This document shows, piece after piece, positions 55,717-64,000 of a stretch of 64,000 nucleotides of DNA. The DNA is from Liquorilactobacillus ghanensis DSM 18630 (GTDB lineage: Bacteria > Bacillota > Bacilli > Lactobacillales > Lactobacillaceae). Under the pieces are notes generated by a model that searched no databases, was not told the origin of the DNA, and saw only the letters and a list, made by a program, of their open reading frames with translations. The DNA is taken from assembly GCF_001435235.1 (NCBI RefSeq), contig NZ_AZGB01000015.1:129117-193116 (forward strand). Reading direction: 5' to 3'. The position numbers were made by a program, and so were the translations under genes. Each line of letters opens with the position of its first letter. Position 1 is the first letter of the stretch.

Positions 55717-56115
55717 TTATGCTTGTAATTTTTCTTTTAGAGCTTCTGTTAATGTTTGACTGAAGTTAATGTTTTGTTTAACTGCTTCATCAGCCAAATA
55801 CTTTGGAATAGTTGTATTTTTCTTAACTGTTTCGTGTTTAACAGAACTCTCTATTTCAGACTTAGAAACCTCAAAAGGGAGTTGAAAAGCTTCATCATAT
55901 TTCTGTGAATCAATTTCGACATTATCCTTTAGTTTCGCTGGCTCAGGAAAGTTAGTTTTACCATCTAAAGCCAAAATTAAAGCTTCTTTACCATACCTAT
56001 AAGCATCAGCCGGTGTCTTGCCGAATGTTATCGCTTCAGGAAAATTGTCAAATGAAACTTCCCATACATTATCTTCCTTGTTATGAGCTAATGTTCCATA
56101 ATAATTATAAGCCAC
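55717..56115 (-). CDS. hicB: HicB-family antitoxin
   Basis: 132 residues. N-terminal HicB fold (partial RNase H-like): YYGTLAHNKEDNVWEVSFDNFPEAITFGKTPADAYRYGKEAL. C-terminal ribbon-helix-helix-like segment TTIPKYLADEAVKQNINFSQTLTEALKEKL, the expected DNA-binding part. It neutralises the HicA toxin upstream and represses the operon. Start ATG with AAAGGAG upstream. Second gene of hicA-hicB. Confidence 0.92.
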   Translation of the reverse strand: MAYNYYGTLAHNKEDNVWEVSFDNFPEAITFGKTPADAYRYGKEALILALDGKTNFPEPAKLKDNVEIDSQKYDEAFQLPFEVSKSEIESSVKHETVKKNTTIPKYLADEAVKQNINFSQTLTEALKEKLQA

Positions 56116-56159
56116 CTTGTAAGCTCCTTTCTAAATTCAAAGATACCAAACAAGGCTCA

Positions 56160-56339
56160 TTAAAGCCCTGCTTGTTTTCTCATGGAATGTTCAATGCCTT
56201 TTGGCAACTCTCTCGCATGCATTGGAACAATTACCGTTTTATCGTCTTTAACGAACTTAGCATGAGAACCCGTTTGTGAAATCTTTTTAAACCCATTTGC
56301 TTTAAGAAGCTTCACAAAGTCTCTTGTTTTCATCGGCAT
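56160..56339 (-). CDS. hicA: HicA-family mRNA interferase toxin
   Basis: 59 residues from the ATG at 56339 (GGAG ten bases upstream; the 78-residue frame has no site of its own). dsRBD-like fold with the family signature: MKTRDFVKLLKANGFKK, then QTGSHAKFVK carrying the catalytic His, and a C-terminal IVPMHARELPKG. Cleaves mRNA when free of HicB. Under a promoter with an overlapping palindrome. Confidence 0.93.
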   Translation of the reverse strand: MPMKTRDFVKLLKANGFKKISQTGSHAKFVKDDKTVIVPMHARELPKGIEHSMRKQAGL

Positions 56340-56364
56340 AGCAAAGTTTCTCCTCACAATCATT

Positions 56365-56393
56365 ATAATACGCCTTATACGTATTAAAGTCAA
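56365..56393 (-). promoter_or_regulatory. hicAB promoter with operator-like palindrome
   Basis: TTGACT (56393-56388), 17-base spacer, TATTAT (56370-56365). Inside the spacer, AATACG-N7-CGTATT (56367-56385) is a perfect inverted repeat, a likely HicB binding site. Confidence 0.75.
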
Positions 56394-56396
56394 CAA

Positions 56397-56690
56397 CTTT
56401 AAAAAAAACAGTTCAATGGCTGCTAATTTATTTTAATTATAAATAACAAATATTAGTTATACCTATTTATTTTGCCCTAGGTTCATCAAAGAAAATTTCA
56501 CTTCTTCTTTTTCTGGTTACTACAATATTATTTTCTCCGAAAGTACAGATATGATATTTAAAAATTATAAGAAGCACATTAAAATGTAGAGCGTTATTCC
56601 CTACAAAATAAATTCCTTATATACATAATAGTAAAAAATTGGACTTAAGATGAAATCAAATTAGACAATAACTAAACCTCTCCAATTGTG
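56397..56690. other. AT-rich gap upstream of hicAB
   Basis: About 290 bases with no supported gene, repeat or hairpin. Possible decayed sequence in the accessory pocket. Confidence 0.4.
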
Positions 56691-57020
56691 TTATTTTCCT
56701 TCTACTCCAGCGACAAAACCCTCAGCAAAACTAGTAATAAAATCATTGAAAGACCCAGTTAAACCAATGCCAATAAAAACAAGAGTCGTTATAATCAAAA
56801 TGCTTCCTGCTAATTTTCGGTGATATTTTATAGTAAGTACACCTGAAATAATCGATATAGTGCCAATCGCTGGTGAAATAAGAGAAAGTGCCGCAGAAAT
56901 CCAACCAAAAATCAAAAAAATTGTAGTTTTCTTTTCTGCAGCTATTTGTCCTTGATAAAGATCAGAAGCAGAATTTTGATTTTCAATACTTTCTCCACCC
57001 TGATTAGAATAACGTTTCAT
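56691..57020 (-). CDS. Small membrane protein (DUF4190-like)
   Basis: 109 residues; ATG with GGAG upstream. A polar N-terminal tail (about 1-28) rich in Ser, Gln and Asn precedes two to three hydrophobic helices (about 32-63 and 70-90), with KYHRKLAG in the loop. The layout matches DUF4190-type proteins, but I cannot name a function. Its own context is the accessory pocket between hicAB and clpP. Confidence 0.65.
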   Translation of the reverse strand: MKRYSNQGGESIENQNSASDLYQGQIAAEKKTTIFLIFGWISAALSLISPAIGTISIISGVLTIKYHRKLAGSILIITTLVFIGIGLTGSFNDFITSFAEGFVAGVEGK

Positions 57021-57211
57021 AAAAATTCTCCCTTAATTAAAACTAAAAATTTATTTTCAAATTAGTTCCAGTAAATAAAATACCACTTGTAATAGTATCA
57101 TAATTTTTCAAGTGCTACACTAGTAAGATAAAAAATAAAGCTAACAGCGATCAAAACAATTACTTGCAAAATCAAGAAGCTTCGAAAAATCATTATTTTT
57201 TATTACAACAC

Positions 57212-57249
57212 AAAAAAAGACTGCTTATTCTATGCAAGAATAGACAGTC
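57212..57249 (-). terminator. Terminator after clpP
   Basis: GACTG/CAGTC outer stem with inner TATTCT/AGAATA helix, then seven U on the minus strand. Confidence 0.85.
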
Positions 57250-57339
57250 CACGTAAACTAAATCAATTTAATGATCTTGTTTGTCAAAATTGGTCGTCAT
57301 TTAATCGACCTTGTTTGGCTTTCATTTAAAAAACAAGAC

Positions 57340-57933
57340 TTATTTCAAATTCTTTTTATTGGTCATAATTCCATCAATCAAACCATAATCCACGGCCTGC
57401 TGTGCAGTCATGAAATTATCACGTTCAGTATCACGATTAATAACCTCAATATCCTGACCTGACCCATCAGCCAAAATTTTATTAATCAGCTTCCGTGTCT
57501 TCAGAATATGTTCAGCAGCAATGTTGATATCAGTTGCCTGACCCTGTGCTCCACCAAGAGGTTGGTGAATCATAATTTCAGAATTTGGCAATGCAAATCG
57601 CTTGCCCTTAGTACCAGCTGTTGACAATACACTTGCCATCGAAGCTGCCATACCCATAACAATTGTCTGTACGTCTGAATTAACAAAATTCATTGTATCA
57701 TAAATTGCTAAACCGGCTGATACACTGCCGCCAGGTGAGTTAATGTAAATATAGATATCTTTTTCTGAATCTTGAGCATCCAAGAAAAGCAACTGGGCAA
57801 TAATGGCATTTGCCATGTCATCATTAACTTCTCCTGAAAGCATAATAATCCGATCTTTGAGCAATCTGGAATAAATGTCATAAGCACGTTCACCACGTGA
57901 AGACTGCTCAATGACTGTAGGAACTAGGTTCAT
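57340..57933 (-). CDS. clpP: ATP-dependent Clp protease proteolytic subunit
   Basis: 197 residues from the ATG at 57933 (GAGGAGG upstream). Serine protease ring working with ClpX, ClpC and ClpE. Catalytic Ser in [10 protein letters not shown], His in [11 protein letters not shown], and Asp in RDTERDNFM. Axial loop segment IVMGMAAS. A CtsR box overlaps its promoter. Degrades Spx (via SpxH) and MecA-delivered substrates encoded in this window. Confidence 0.98.
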   Translation of the reverse strand: MNLVPTVIEQSSRGERAYDIYSRLLKDRIIMLSGEVNDDMANAIIAQLLFLDAQDSEKDIYIYINSPGGSVSAGLAIYDTMNFVNSDVQTIVMGMAASMASVLSTAGTKGKRFALPNSEIMIHQPLGGAQGQATDINIAAEHILKTRKLINKILADGSGQDIEVINRDTERDNFMTAQQAVDYGLIDGIMTNKKNLK

Positions 57934-58010
57934 TATCGATAACCTCCTCAATAAATAACTGATACCACTATTTTAGTATCCAAGTATCATTAATACTAGG
58001 ATACTCCATA

Positions 58011-58027
58011 GGTCAGTAAAGGTCAAA
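58011..58027. promoter_or_regulatory. CtsR operator of clpP
   Basis: GGTCAGTAAAGGTCAAA matches the CtsR heptad repeat RGTCAAA-N3-RGTCAAA (first half GGTCAGT). It overlaps a minus-strand TTGACC; TATCCT follows after 17 bases. Confidence 0.82.
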
Positions 58028-58060
58028 AAAATTGTTTACTTTAAAGAAATTTTTTACAAA

Positions 58061-59005
58061 TTATTTAGCAATATCCATGCCAGCACGAATTCTTTCAACA
58101 TATTCGTTAAGTTTTCGCAAACGGTGGTTGACCCCTGATTTTGAAATTGGTCCATTAGGAACCACTTCACCTAATTCTTTTAACGAAATCTCTGGATGTG
58201 CCAACCGAGCCAAAGCGATCTCCTGTAGTTTCAATGGTAAATGTTCCAAGCCAACTTGCTGATCAAGATACTTAATGTTCTCTAATTGGTGATTAGATGC
58301 ATCGGCAATTTTATTCAAATTAGCATTTTCGCAATTAACAATGCGATTAACCGAATTTCGCATATCACGTACAATACGAATATCTTCAAATTTCAGCATA
58401 GCATTGGTTGCACCAATTAATGATAAAAAGTCGGCAATTTTTTCAGCTTCCTTTAGATAAGTAATATAACCGCTGCGCCGTTGCGTTTTACGAGCATTTA
58501 ACTGATAACGATTCATCAACTGACAAATCATTTCGTTTTGATCCTCATACAAAGAATAAATTTCTAGGTGGTAACGGCTGGTTTCTGGATTATTAACCGA
58601 TCCGGCTGCTAAAAATGCACCTCGTAAATACGATCGTATCTGACTATCAGATTTTAATAACTGAATCGCGTCAGTTCGCTGCAAACTGGTACCATCAAAA
58701 ATTCCTAAATCTGTTAAAACATTTTCCGTGCCTTTTTTCAAACGAACAATATACAAATTATTCTTTTTTAATTTCATTTTGCGGCGAACCAGCAATTCGC
58801 CATCAATCGCATAAAACTTTTTCAATAATTGATAAATTCGACGTGCAATCGCCGGATTTTCAGATTGAATATTCAAAATAAAGCGATGATTTGCCAAGTT
58901 TAGTGAGCCATTTAAGCGAATCAAGGCCATCAGTTCAGCCTTGGCATTTGCCTGATGAACTTGAAGTGTTGTTAATTCTTTTTTTACATCACTCGCATAA
59001 GACAA
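58061..59005 (-). CDS. whiA: DNA-binding protein WhiA
   Basis: 314 residues from TTG at 59005. The GTG/ATG at 59014/59011 sits directly on AGGAGG, while the TTG has an eight-base spacing and gives the family's standard opening [20 protein letters not shown]-like N-terminal domain ([27 protein letters not shown]) and C-terminal helix-turn-helix ([13 protein letters not shown]). Linked to cell division and chromosome segregation in Gram-positives. Part of rapZ-yvcK-whiA. Confidence 0.95.
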   Translation of the reverse strand: MSYASDVKKELTTLQVHQANAKAELMALIRLNGSLNLANHRFILNIQSENPAIARRIYQLLKKFYAIDGELLVRRKMKLKKNNLYIVRLKKGTENVLTDLGIFDGTSLQRTDAIQLLKSDSQIRSYLRGAFLAAGSVNNPETSRYHLEIYSLYEDQNEMICQLMNRYQLNARKTQRRSGYITYLKEAEKIADFLSLIGATNAMLKFEDIRIVRDMRNSVNRIVNCENANLNKIADASNHQLENIKYLDQQVGLEHLPLKLQEIALARLAHPEISLKELGEVVPNGPISKSGVNHRLRKLNEYVERIRAGMDIAK

Positions 59006-59023
59006 AGTCATCACCTCCTAAGG

Positions 59024-60043
59024 TCAATTAAATTCATTTTCAATCCACGATAACGGCCGGCTCGTCAAGCGCATCAATTCATCAACAACTTGACTGCCAT
59101 TATGAAAAGCTCCGTGATCTCGCAGTTCCAAAAAATTATCAGAGATTACCCGGCATCCCTGTGAACGTAAACCATTAAAATCATGTTTAACTTGATATAA
59201 ATACTCATCATATTTTTGGTGATCCAAATAGTTGCGCGGTACTGGTTCGGTATTGACTAAAACTGTATCAATAAAATTTTTTTGCAAATGCTGATGCAAT
59301 ACTTGAACATGATCCGCATCCGTAAAATGTTCTGTTTCACCCTTTTGTGTCATGATATTACATATATAGACAACTTCGGCATTAGTTTGACAGAGAGCTT
59401 GCCCAACATTAGAGATCATTAAATTCGGCAAAATGCTGGTAAACAAACTCCCCGGTCCTAAAACAATTTGATCGGCATGCATAATGGCATCAATCACTTC
59501 AGGTACTGCCCTCGGTTGTTTATTTTCAGCTGAACTGACCCAAACATGATCGATCGTTTTATCTGCGGCGGTAATTTCAGCTTCTCCAGCTAATTCAGTT
59601 CCATCTTTAAAAACAGCATGCAAAATTAAGGGTTCATTTGCTACTGGATAAATGTGCCCGTCAATTTTCATCATCTTAGATAATTCTTGAACCGCATTAA
59701 AAATTCCATCACCATTCATTTCTGATAAAGCTGCAATAATCAGATTTCCGATTGCATGACCAGAAAAAAACTGATCCTTGGAATTAAAACGGTATTGAAA
59801 AATTTTTTGATAAATTTCTGGCAAATTTGACAAAGCAACCAGCACGTTGCGAATGTCGCCCGGTGGAACAACATTAATATAGTCACGAATAATGCCCGAT
59901 GAGCCGCCGTCATCAGCTACCGTTACAACCGCCGTAATATCTGCATTCTGCCGACGAAAAGCTTTTAAAATTACCGGCAAACCAGTCCCACCACCAATAA
60001 CTACAATTTGTGGTCGTGACCGTTTATTTGAATAAAGTGTCAT
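59024..60043 (-). CDS. yvcK: Gluconeogenesis/cell-shape factor YvcK (CofD-like)
   Basis: 339 residues. CofD-like fold binding UDP-sugars; needed for wall synthesis on gluconeogenic carbon in Bacillus. N-terminal [39 protein letters not shown], and [16 protein letters not shown]. It overlaps rapZ in ATGA and precedes whiA by 18 bases. Confidence 0.95.
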   Translation of the reverse strand: MTLYSNKRSRPQIVVIGGGTGLPVILKAFRRQNADITAVVTVADDGGSSGIIRDYINVVPPGDIRNVLVALSNLPEIYQKIFQYRFNSKDQFFSGHAIGNLIIAALSEMNGDGIFNAVQELSKMMKIDGHIYPVANEPLILHAVFKDGTELAGEAEITAADKTIDHVWVSSAENKQPRAVPEVIDAIMHADQIVLGPGSLFTSILPNLMISNVGQALCQTNAEVVYICNIMTQKGETEHFTDADHVQVLHQHLQKNFIDTVLVNTEPVPRNYLDHQKYDEYLYQVKHDFNGLRSQGCRVISDNFLELRDHGAFHNGSQVVDELMRLTSRPLSWIENEFN

Positions 60044-60924
60044 GAACGATTAACGGTCTCCTTTCTACGTGCAATATCGCGATGAGCAACACTAACTGGA
60101 TAACTTTGTTTTAACTCATCAGCGATCCGTTTAGCCAAAGCAACCGACCGATGCTGACCACCAGTACAGCCGATGGCAATGGTTACACTCGATTTCCCCT
60201 CTGCTTGATAACCAGGAAGAATTTCCAACAGCATTTTCATAAATAGCTGATAAAATTTTGCTGTTTTGGGGGACTGCATTACATAATCATAAACAGCCTG
60301 ATCCAATCCAGTTTGCTGTTTGAGTGCCGGTACATAGTACGGGTTAGGCAAAAAGCGAACATCCATTACAATATCAGCATCAATTGGCAATCCATACTTG
60401 AATCCAAACGACAACACTTCAATATGGAACGGTGCCGATTCACTAGTTTCAAAATTATGAAAAATTTCTTCACGCAACTGACGCGGAGTCAACTTACTGG
60501 TATCAACTACTAATTGTGCTCGAGCTTTAATCTCACTTAACAAATCACGTTCCAACTTAATCCCATCCATTAAGCGACCTTCCATCGCTAAAGGATGTGA
60601 GCGGCGTGTTTCTTTATAACGGGCCACTAATTCTTCATTTGAAGCATCTAGAAACAAAATTTTTCCATTGATTGCATTTTCGTTACCTAAGTTGCGCAGC
60701 ATCTCAATGATTTCATCGTAAAATGCTCGTGAACGCAAATCAATTACTAAGGCTACCTTATTAACCTTACCAGATTCACGAACCAACTCCCAGAATTTTG
60801 GCAATAAAGTTGGCGGCATATTATCAATACAAAAATAGCCTAAATCTTCAAAGCTTTGAACGGCAACGGTTTTCCCAGCACCACTCATTCCGGTGATTAC
60901 AACTAGTTGAATCGTTTTATCCAT
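60040..60924 (-). CDS. rapZ: RNase adapter RapZ-family ATPase (YvcJ)
   Basis: 294 residues. P-loop [10 protein letters not shown] at the N-terminus, nucleotide-binding DNMPPTLLP, and the C-terminal [13 protein letters not shown] motif. Binds GTP/ATP; in E. coli RapZ controls glucosamine-6-phosphate synthase mRNA via small RNAs, while the role of YvcJ in Gram-positives includes competence. First gene of the three-gene operon. Confidence 0.95.
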   Translation of the reverse strand: MDKTIQLVVITGMSGAGKTVAVQSFEDLGYFCIDNMPPTLLPKFWELVRESGKVNKVALVIDLRSRAFYDEIIEMLRNLGNENAINGKILFLDASNEELVARYKETRRSHPLAMEGRLMDGIKLERDLLSEIKARAQLVVDTSKLTPRQLREEIFHNFETSESAPFHIEVLSFGFKYGLPIDADIVMDVRFLPNPYYVPALKQQTGLDQAVYDYVMQSPKTAKFYQLFMKMLLEILPGYQAEGKSSVTIAIGCTGGQHRSVALAKRIADELKQSYPVSVAHRDIARRKETVNRS

Positions 60925-60997
60925 TATCTATCCTTCTTTCAAACTTGAATGTATTATAGCATATGCTGATTTAGGTATGCTACTTACTAAGGATTGC

Positions 60998-61030
60998 AAA
61001 AAAAAGCCGGCAAAACTTTCCTGCCAGCTT
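60998..61030 (-). terminator. Terminator after luxS
   Basis: AAGCTGGC/GCCGGCTT stem with one mismatch and an 11-base loop, then eight U. Confidence 0.83.
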
Positions 61031-61050
61031 TTATCGACCGTTGATTTTAA

Positions 61051-61524
61051 CTATTTAACAACCTGTCGTTCAAATGGATCTGAGGATATTCCTTCACCCA
61101 AAATTTTCTTCGACCATTCTTGAGCTGAGAACAATGAGTGATCACGATAATTACCGCAACTCTTAATATCAGTTCCCTGAACATCATCCCATGAAGCTTT
61201 GGTAATTTGTTCAAGTGACCATTTCAGTGCCTTAGCCACAGTAACGGTATCATGTTCACCCCAAACAATTAAATGGAATCCGGTCCGGCAGCCAAATGGT
61301 GAGCAATCAATTACTTCGGGAATCTGATCTCGTAAATATCCAGCCAGCATATGTTCAATTGTATGCAGCCCAGCTGTTGGAATTGCATTTTCATTTGGTT
61401 GAACCAAACGTAGATCATAATTAGAAATTTTGTCGCCCTTAGGTCCCTCTTCAACCGTAATCAAGCGAACATATGGTGCTTTAACGGCTGTATGATCTAA
61501 AGTAAAGCTTTCAACTTTTGCCAT
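61051..61524 (-). CDS. luxS: S-ribosylhomocysteine lyase LuxS
   Basis: 157 residues. Cleaves S-ribosylhomocysteine to homocysteine and the AI-2 precursor. Metal ligands in HTIEH (about residues 54-58) and in [10 protein letters not shown]; the catalytic Cys region [13 protein letters not shown] is intact. ATG with GAGGAG upstream. Single gene between uvrA and rapZ, with its own terminator. The partner gene for adenosylhomocysteine nucleosidase is not in the window. Confidence 0.97.
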   Translation of the reverse strand: MAKVESFTLDHTAVKAPYVRLITVEEGPKGDKISNYDLRLVQPNENAIPTAGLHTIEHMLAGYLRDQIPEVIDCSPFGCRTGFHLIVWGEHDTVTVAKALKWSLEQITKASWDDVQGTDIKSCGNYRDHSLFSAQEWSKKILGEGISSDPFERQVVK

Positions 61525-61598
61525 TTAAATTCCTCCTCAATGATTTGTATTCTCTTTTACTCTAGCATGCTTGTTCTGAAATGCAAGCTACTTTGATC

Positions 61599-64000
61599 TT
61601 ATTTTACTGCTAAATCATGCATTTTTTGTAACATTTTTGCCAAATATTTTCCCGTATAGCTGGCGGCATTTTGAGCAACTTCCTCGGGTGTCCCGGTTGC
61701 TACAACTGTTCCGCCGCCGTCACCGCCTTCAGGACCTAAATCAATCAAATAATCAGCCGTCTTGATAACATCTAAATTATGTTCAATTACCAAGACTGTA
61801 TTTCCTTTATCTACCAAACGTTCCAAAACCTCCAGCAGCCGGCGAATATCTTCACTGTGTAATCCGGTCGTTGGTTCATCTAAAATATAAAAACTCTTGC
61901 CATTTGATTTGCGGTGCAGCTCTGCCGCTAATTTCATTCGCTGCGCTTCACCACCAGATAACGTTGTCGCTGGTTGACCTAATTTAACATATCCCAAACC
62001 AACATCAACAATTGTTTGTAACTTACGTTTTATCTTGGGGATCGGTGCAAAAAACTCTAACGCTTCAGTAACTGTCATATCCAGAACCTGGGCAATATTT
62101 TTGCCCTTATATTCAATCTCAAGTGTTTCTGAATTATATCGCGTTCCATGGCAAACTTCGCACGGAACATAAACATCAGGCAGAAAGTTCATTTCAATTT
62201 TAATAATTCCATCACCATGACAGGCTTCACACCGACCACCTTTAACATTAAAACTAAATCTGCCTTTGTTGTATCCACGTAATTTAGCGGTGTTAGTCTG
62301 CGCAAATAAGCCACGTATATCATCAAAAACGCTCGTATAGGTCGCAGGATTGCTGCGGGGAGTTCGTCCAATTGGAGTTTGATCAATATCAATTACCTTT
62401 TCGAGATTTTCAACCCCACTAATTTGCTGATATTTGCCGGGTTTAGCTGAATTACCATTCAATTTCTGAGCCAAAGCCCTTTTTAAGATCAAATTAACTA
62501 AAGTTGATTTACCGGATCCGGAAACACCGGTAACCGCAATCAATGTTCCCAATGGAAATTTAACATCAATTTTTTTCAAGTTGTTCGCAGCAGCTCCAGT
62601 CAACTCGATAAAATGACCGTTACCGGTTCGCCGTTGTTGTGGCAAAGGAATAAACCGTTTACCAGCTAAATATTGACCAGTTAACGATTTAGCCGAACGA
62701 GCGACTTGCTTGGGAGTACCGGCAGCCATCACTTGTCCACCGTTACTGCCGGCTCCGGGTCCAATATCAATCAAATAATCAGCTGCTCGCATGGTATCTT
62801 CATCATGTTCGACCACGATCAAAGTGTTACCCAGATCCCGCATTTGTTTAAGTGATGCAATCAGCCGATCATTATCCCGTTGATGCAAACCGATCGAAGG
62901 TTCATCCAAAATATAAAGTACGCCCGACAGGTTTGACCCAATCTGTGTAGCCAAACGAATTCGTTGTGCTTCACCACCAGATAAAGTGCGTGCTGACCGG
63001 CTTAAAGTCAAATAAGCCAACCCAACATTTACCAAAAAGGTTAAACGGTCAATAATTTCCTTTAGAATTGGCCGGGCAATTTTACTTTGCTGCTTCTCGA
63101 ATTTCAAATCCTTAAAGAAAGTCAGGGCATGCTCAATGTTAAAATCAGAAACTTCGCCAATATGCTTTCCCGCAATTTTTACTGCTAAAGCTTGTCGATT
63201 TAGCCGATAGCCATGACATGTTTGGCACGTTAAACTTGTCATATATTTACGCATTACATCACGAGTGAATTCACTGTTAGTTTCATGATAACGCCGATCA
63301 ATATTAGGAATTACACCCTCAAAAGCTGTTTCAACATCACGAACACCACCAAAATCACTCTCATAATGAAAATGAAAAGTCCGGGTGTTATCTCCAAATA
63401 AAATTAATTGCTGCTGTTGAGTTGATAATTCAGCAAATGGAATATCCATCGGGATTTCAAAAGCTTGACACATTTGTTCTAATAACGTTGGATAATATTT
63501 TGAGCTAATTGGATTCCACGGTTCGATCGCTCCCTGTGCTAATGTTTTTTGCGGATCCGGAATCACCAAATCACGATCAACTTCTAACTTGATGCCGATC
63601 CCATCACAATCCGGACAAGCTCCAAATGGGGCATTGAATGAAAATAACCGCGGCTCCATTTCACCAATCGTAAACCCACAATAAGGGCAAGCAAATTTTT
63701 CTGAAAATTGCAGCATTTCACTGCCAATAACATCAACACTGACATAACCATCTGCTAAATTCAAAGCAGCTTCTAATGAATCAAACAACCGTGATCTGAT
63801 TTGCGGTTTAATAACCAACCGATCAACTACCACTGCTAGTGAATGCTTCTTGTTTTTTTCCAAAGCTGGTACTTGATCCAAATCATAAGTTGTGCCATCG
63901 ACACGAACACGCACAAAACCAGTTTGTTTGATTTTAGCCAAGATTTTTTTATGCTGACCTTTTTTTTCGCGAACCAAAGGTGCTAAAATCTGAATTTTAC
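61599..64000 (-). CDS. uvrA: Excinuclease ABC subunit A, C-terminal part (cut by window edge)
   Basis: About 799 codons visible; the frame runs open through the right edge, where QILAPLVREKKGQHKK matches the internal UvrA sequence, so the true start is beyond the window. Damage-recognition ATPase of nucleotide excision repair. Zinc module CPYC...CPDC, first ABC signature TLSGGEAQRIRLATQIGS with ILDEPSIGLHQRDND, second Walker A GVSGSGKSTLVN, second zinc finger CEACHGDG...CEVCHG, second signature TLSGGEAQRMKLAAEL. Confidence 0.97.
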   Translation of the reverse strand, partial: KIQILAPLVREKKGQHKKILAKIKQTGFVRVRVDGTTYDLDQVPALEKNKKHSLAVVVDRLVIKPQIRSRLFDSLEAALNLADGYVSVDVIGSEMLQFSEKFACPYCGFTIGEMEPRLFSFNAPFGACPDCDGIGIKLEVDRDLVIPDPQKTLAQGAIEPWNPISSKYYPTLLEQMCQAFEIPMDIPFAELSTQQQQLILFGDNTRTFHFHYESDFGGVRDVETAFEGVIPNIDRRYHETNSEFTRDVMRKYMTSLTCQTCHGYRLNRQALAVKIAGKHIGEVSDFNIEHALTFFKDLKFEKQQSKIARPILKEIIDRLTFLVNVGLAYLTLSRSARTLSGGEAQRIRLATQIGSNLSGVLYILDEPSIGLHQRDNDRLIASLKQMRDLGNTLIVVEHDEDTMRAADYLIDIGPGAGSNGGQVMAAGTPKQVARSAKSLTGQYLAGKRFIPLPQQRRTGNGHFIELTGAAANNLKKIDVKFPLGTLIAVTGVSGSGKSTLVNLILKRALAQKLNGNSAKPGKYQQISGVENLEKVIDIDQTPIGRTPRSNPATYTSVFDDIRGLFAQTNTAKLRGYNKGRFSFNVKGGRCEACHGDGIIKIEMNFLPDVYVPCEVCHGTRYNSETLEIEYKGKNIAQVLDMTVTEALEFFAPIPKIKRKLQTIVDVGLGYVKLGQPATTLSGGEAQRMKLAAELHRKSNGKSFYILDEPTTGLHSEDIRRLLEVLERLVDKGNTVLVIEHNLDVIKTADYLIDLGPEGGDGGGTVVATGTPEEVAQNAASYTGKYLAKMLQKMHDLAVK

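Overview
The window is a 64 kb stretch of the chromosome of a low-GC Gram-positive bacterium, almost certainly a lactic acid bacterium of the family Lactobacillaceae. Evidence: AT-rich sequence, strong GGAGG ribosome binding sites, frequent TTG starts, and gene orders typical of lactobacilli and bacilli (ftsK-ymfF-ymfH-ymfI-rodZ-pgsA-cinA-recA-rny; spx-mecA-coiA-pepF-spxH; rpoN-cggR-gap-pgk-tpiA-eno; rapZ-yvcK-whiA). I cannot name the species. Most genes lie on the minus strand. rny at the left edge and uvrA at the right edge are cut by the window.

Layout: 1-12.8 kb holds envelope, recombination and RNA-modification genes, with a LexA box before recA and a structured, terminator-ending leader before trmL. 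13-16.4 kb holds guaC, an apparently intact 1.9-kb class C-like group II intron sitting just behind a terminator, and an orphan PTS IIA-like gene. 17.5-24 kb is an aromatic amino acid operon (MFS transporter, aroC, a BacA-like protein, aroA, tyrA, aroK). It is preceded by a complete attenuator: promoter, a 19-codon leader peptide with 4 Tyr, 2 Phe and 1 Trp, competing hairpins and an intrinsic terminator. 24-32.5 kb holds mgtE, a pseudouridine synthase, nadK and the Spx/MecA/competence cluster. 32.5-39.8 kb holds an AT-rich gap with a metallo-hydrolase fragment, an unknown gene, the anaerobic ribonucleotide reductase pair with two NrdR boxes, ywlG, tsaE, pta and ung.

39.9-46.7 kb carries a small HAD/LURP-one/GNAT operon, a 3D-domain wall protein, smpB, rnr and secG. 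47-54.4 kb is the central glycolytic operon, led by cggR with a recognisable CggR operator, plus the sigma-54 gene. Between rpoN and clpP (54.4-57.2 kb) lies an accessory pocket next to a tRNA-Arg(CCG): a deletion derivative of the same group II intron, a hicAB toxin-antitoxin pair with an operator-like palindrome, and a small membrane protein. The end holds clpP (CtsR box), whiA-yvcK-rapZ, luxS and the C-terminal part of uvrA.

The most interesting item is the leader-peptide attenuator of the aro operon, because Firmicutes usually control such operons by T-boxes or TRAP. Next are the two group II intron copies, both placed directly behind terminator hairpins, and the trmL leader.
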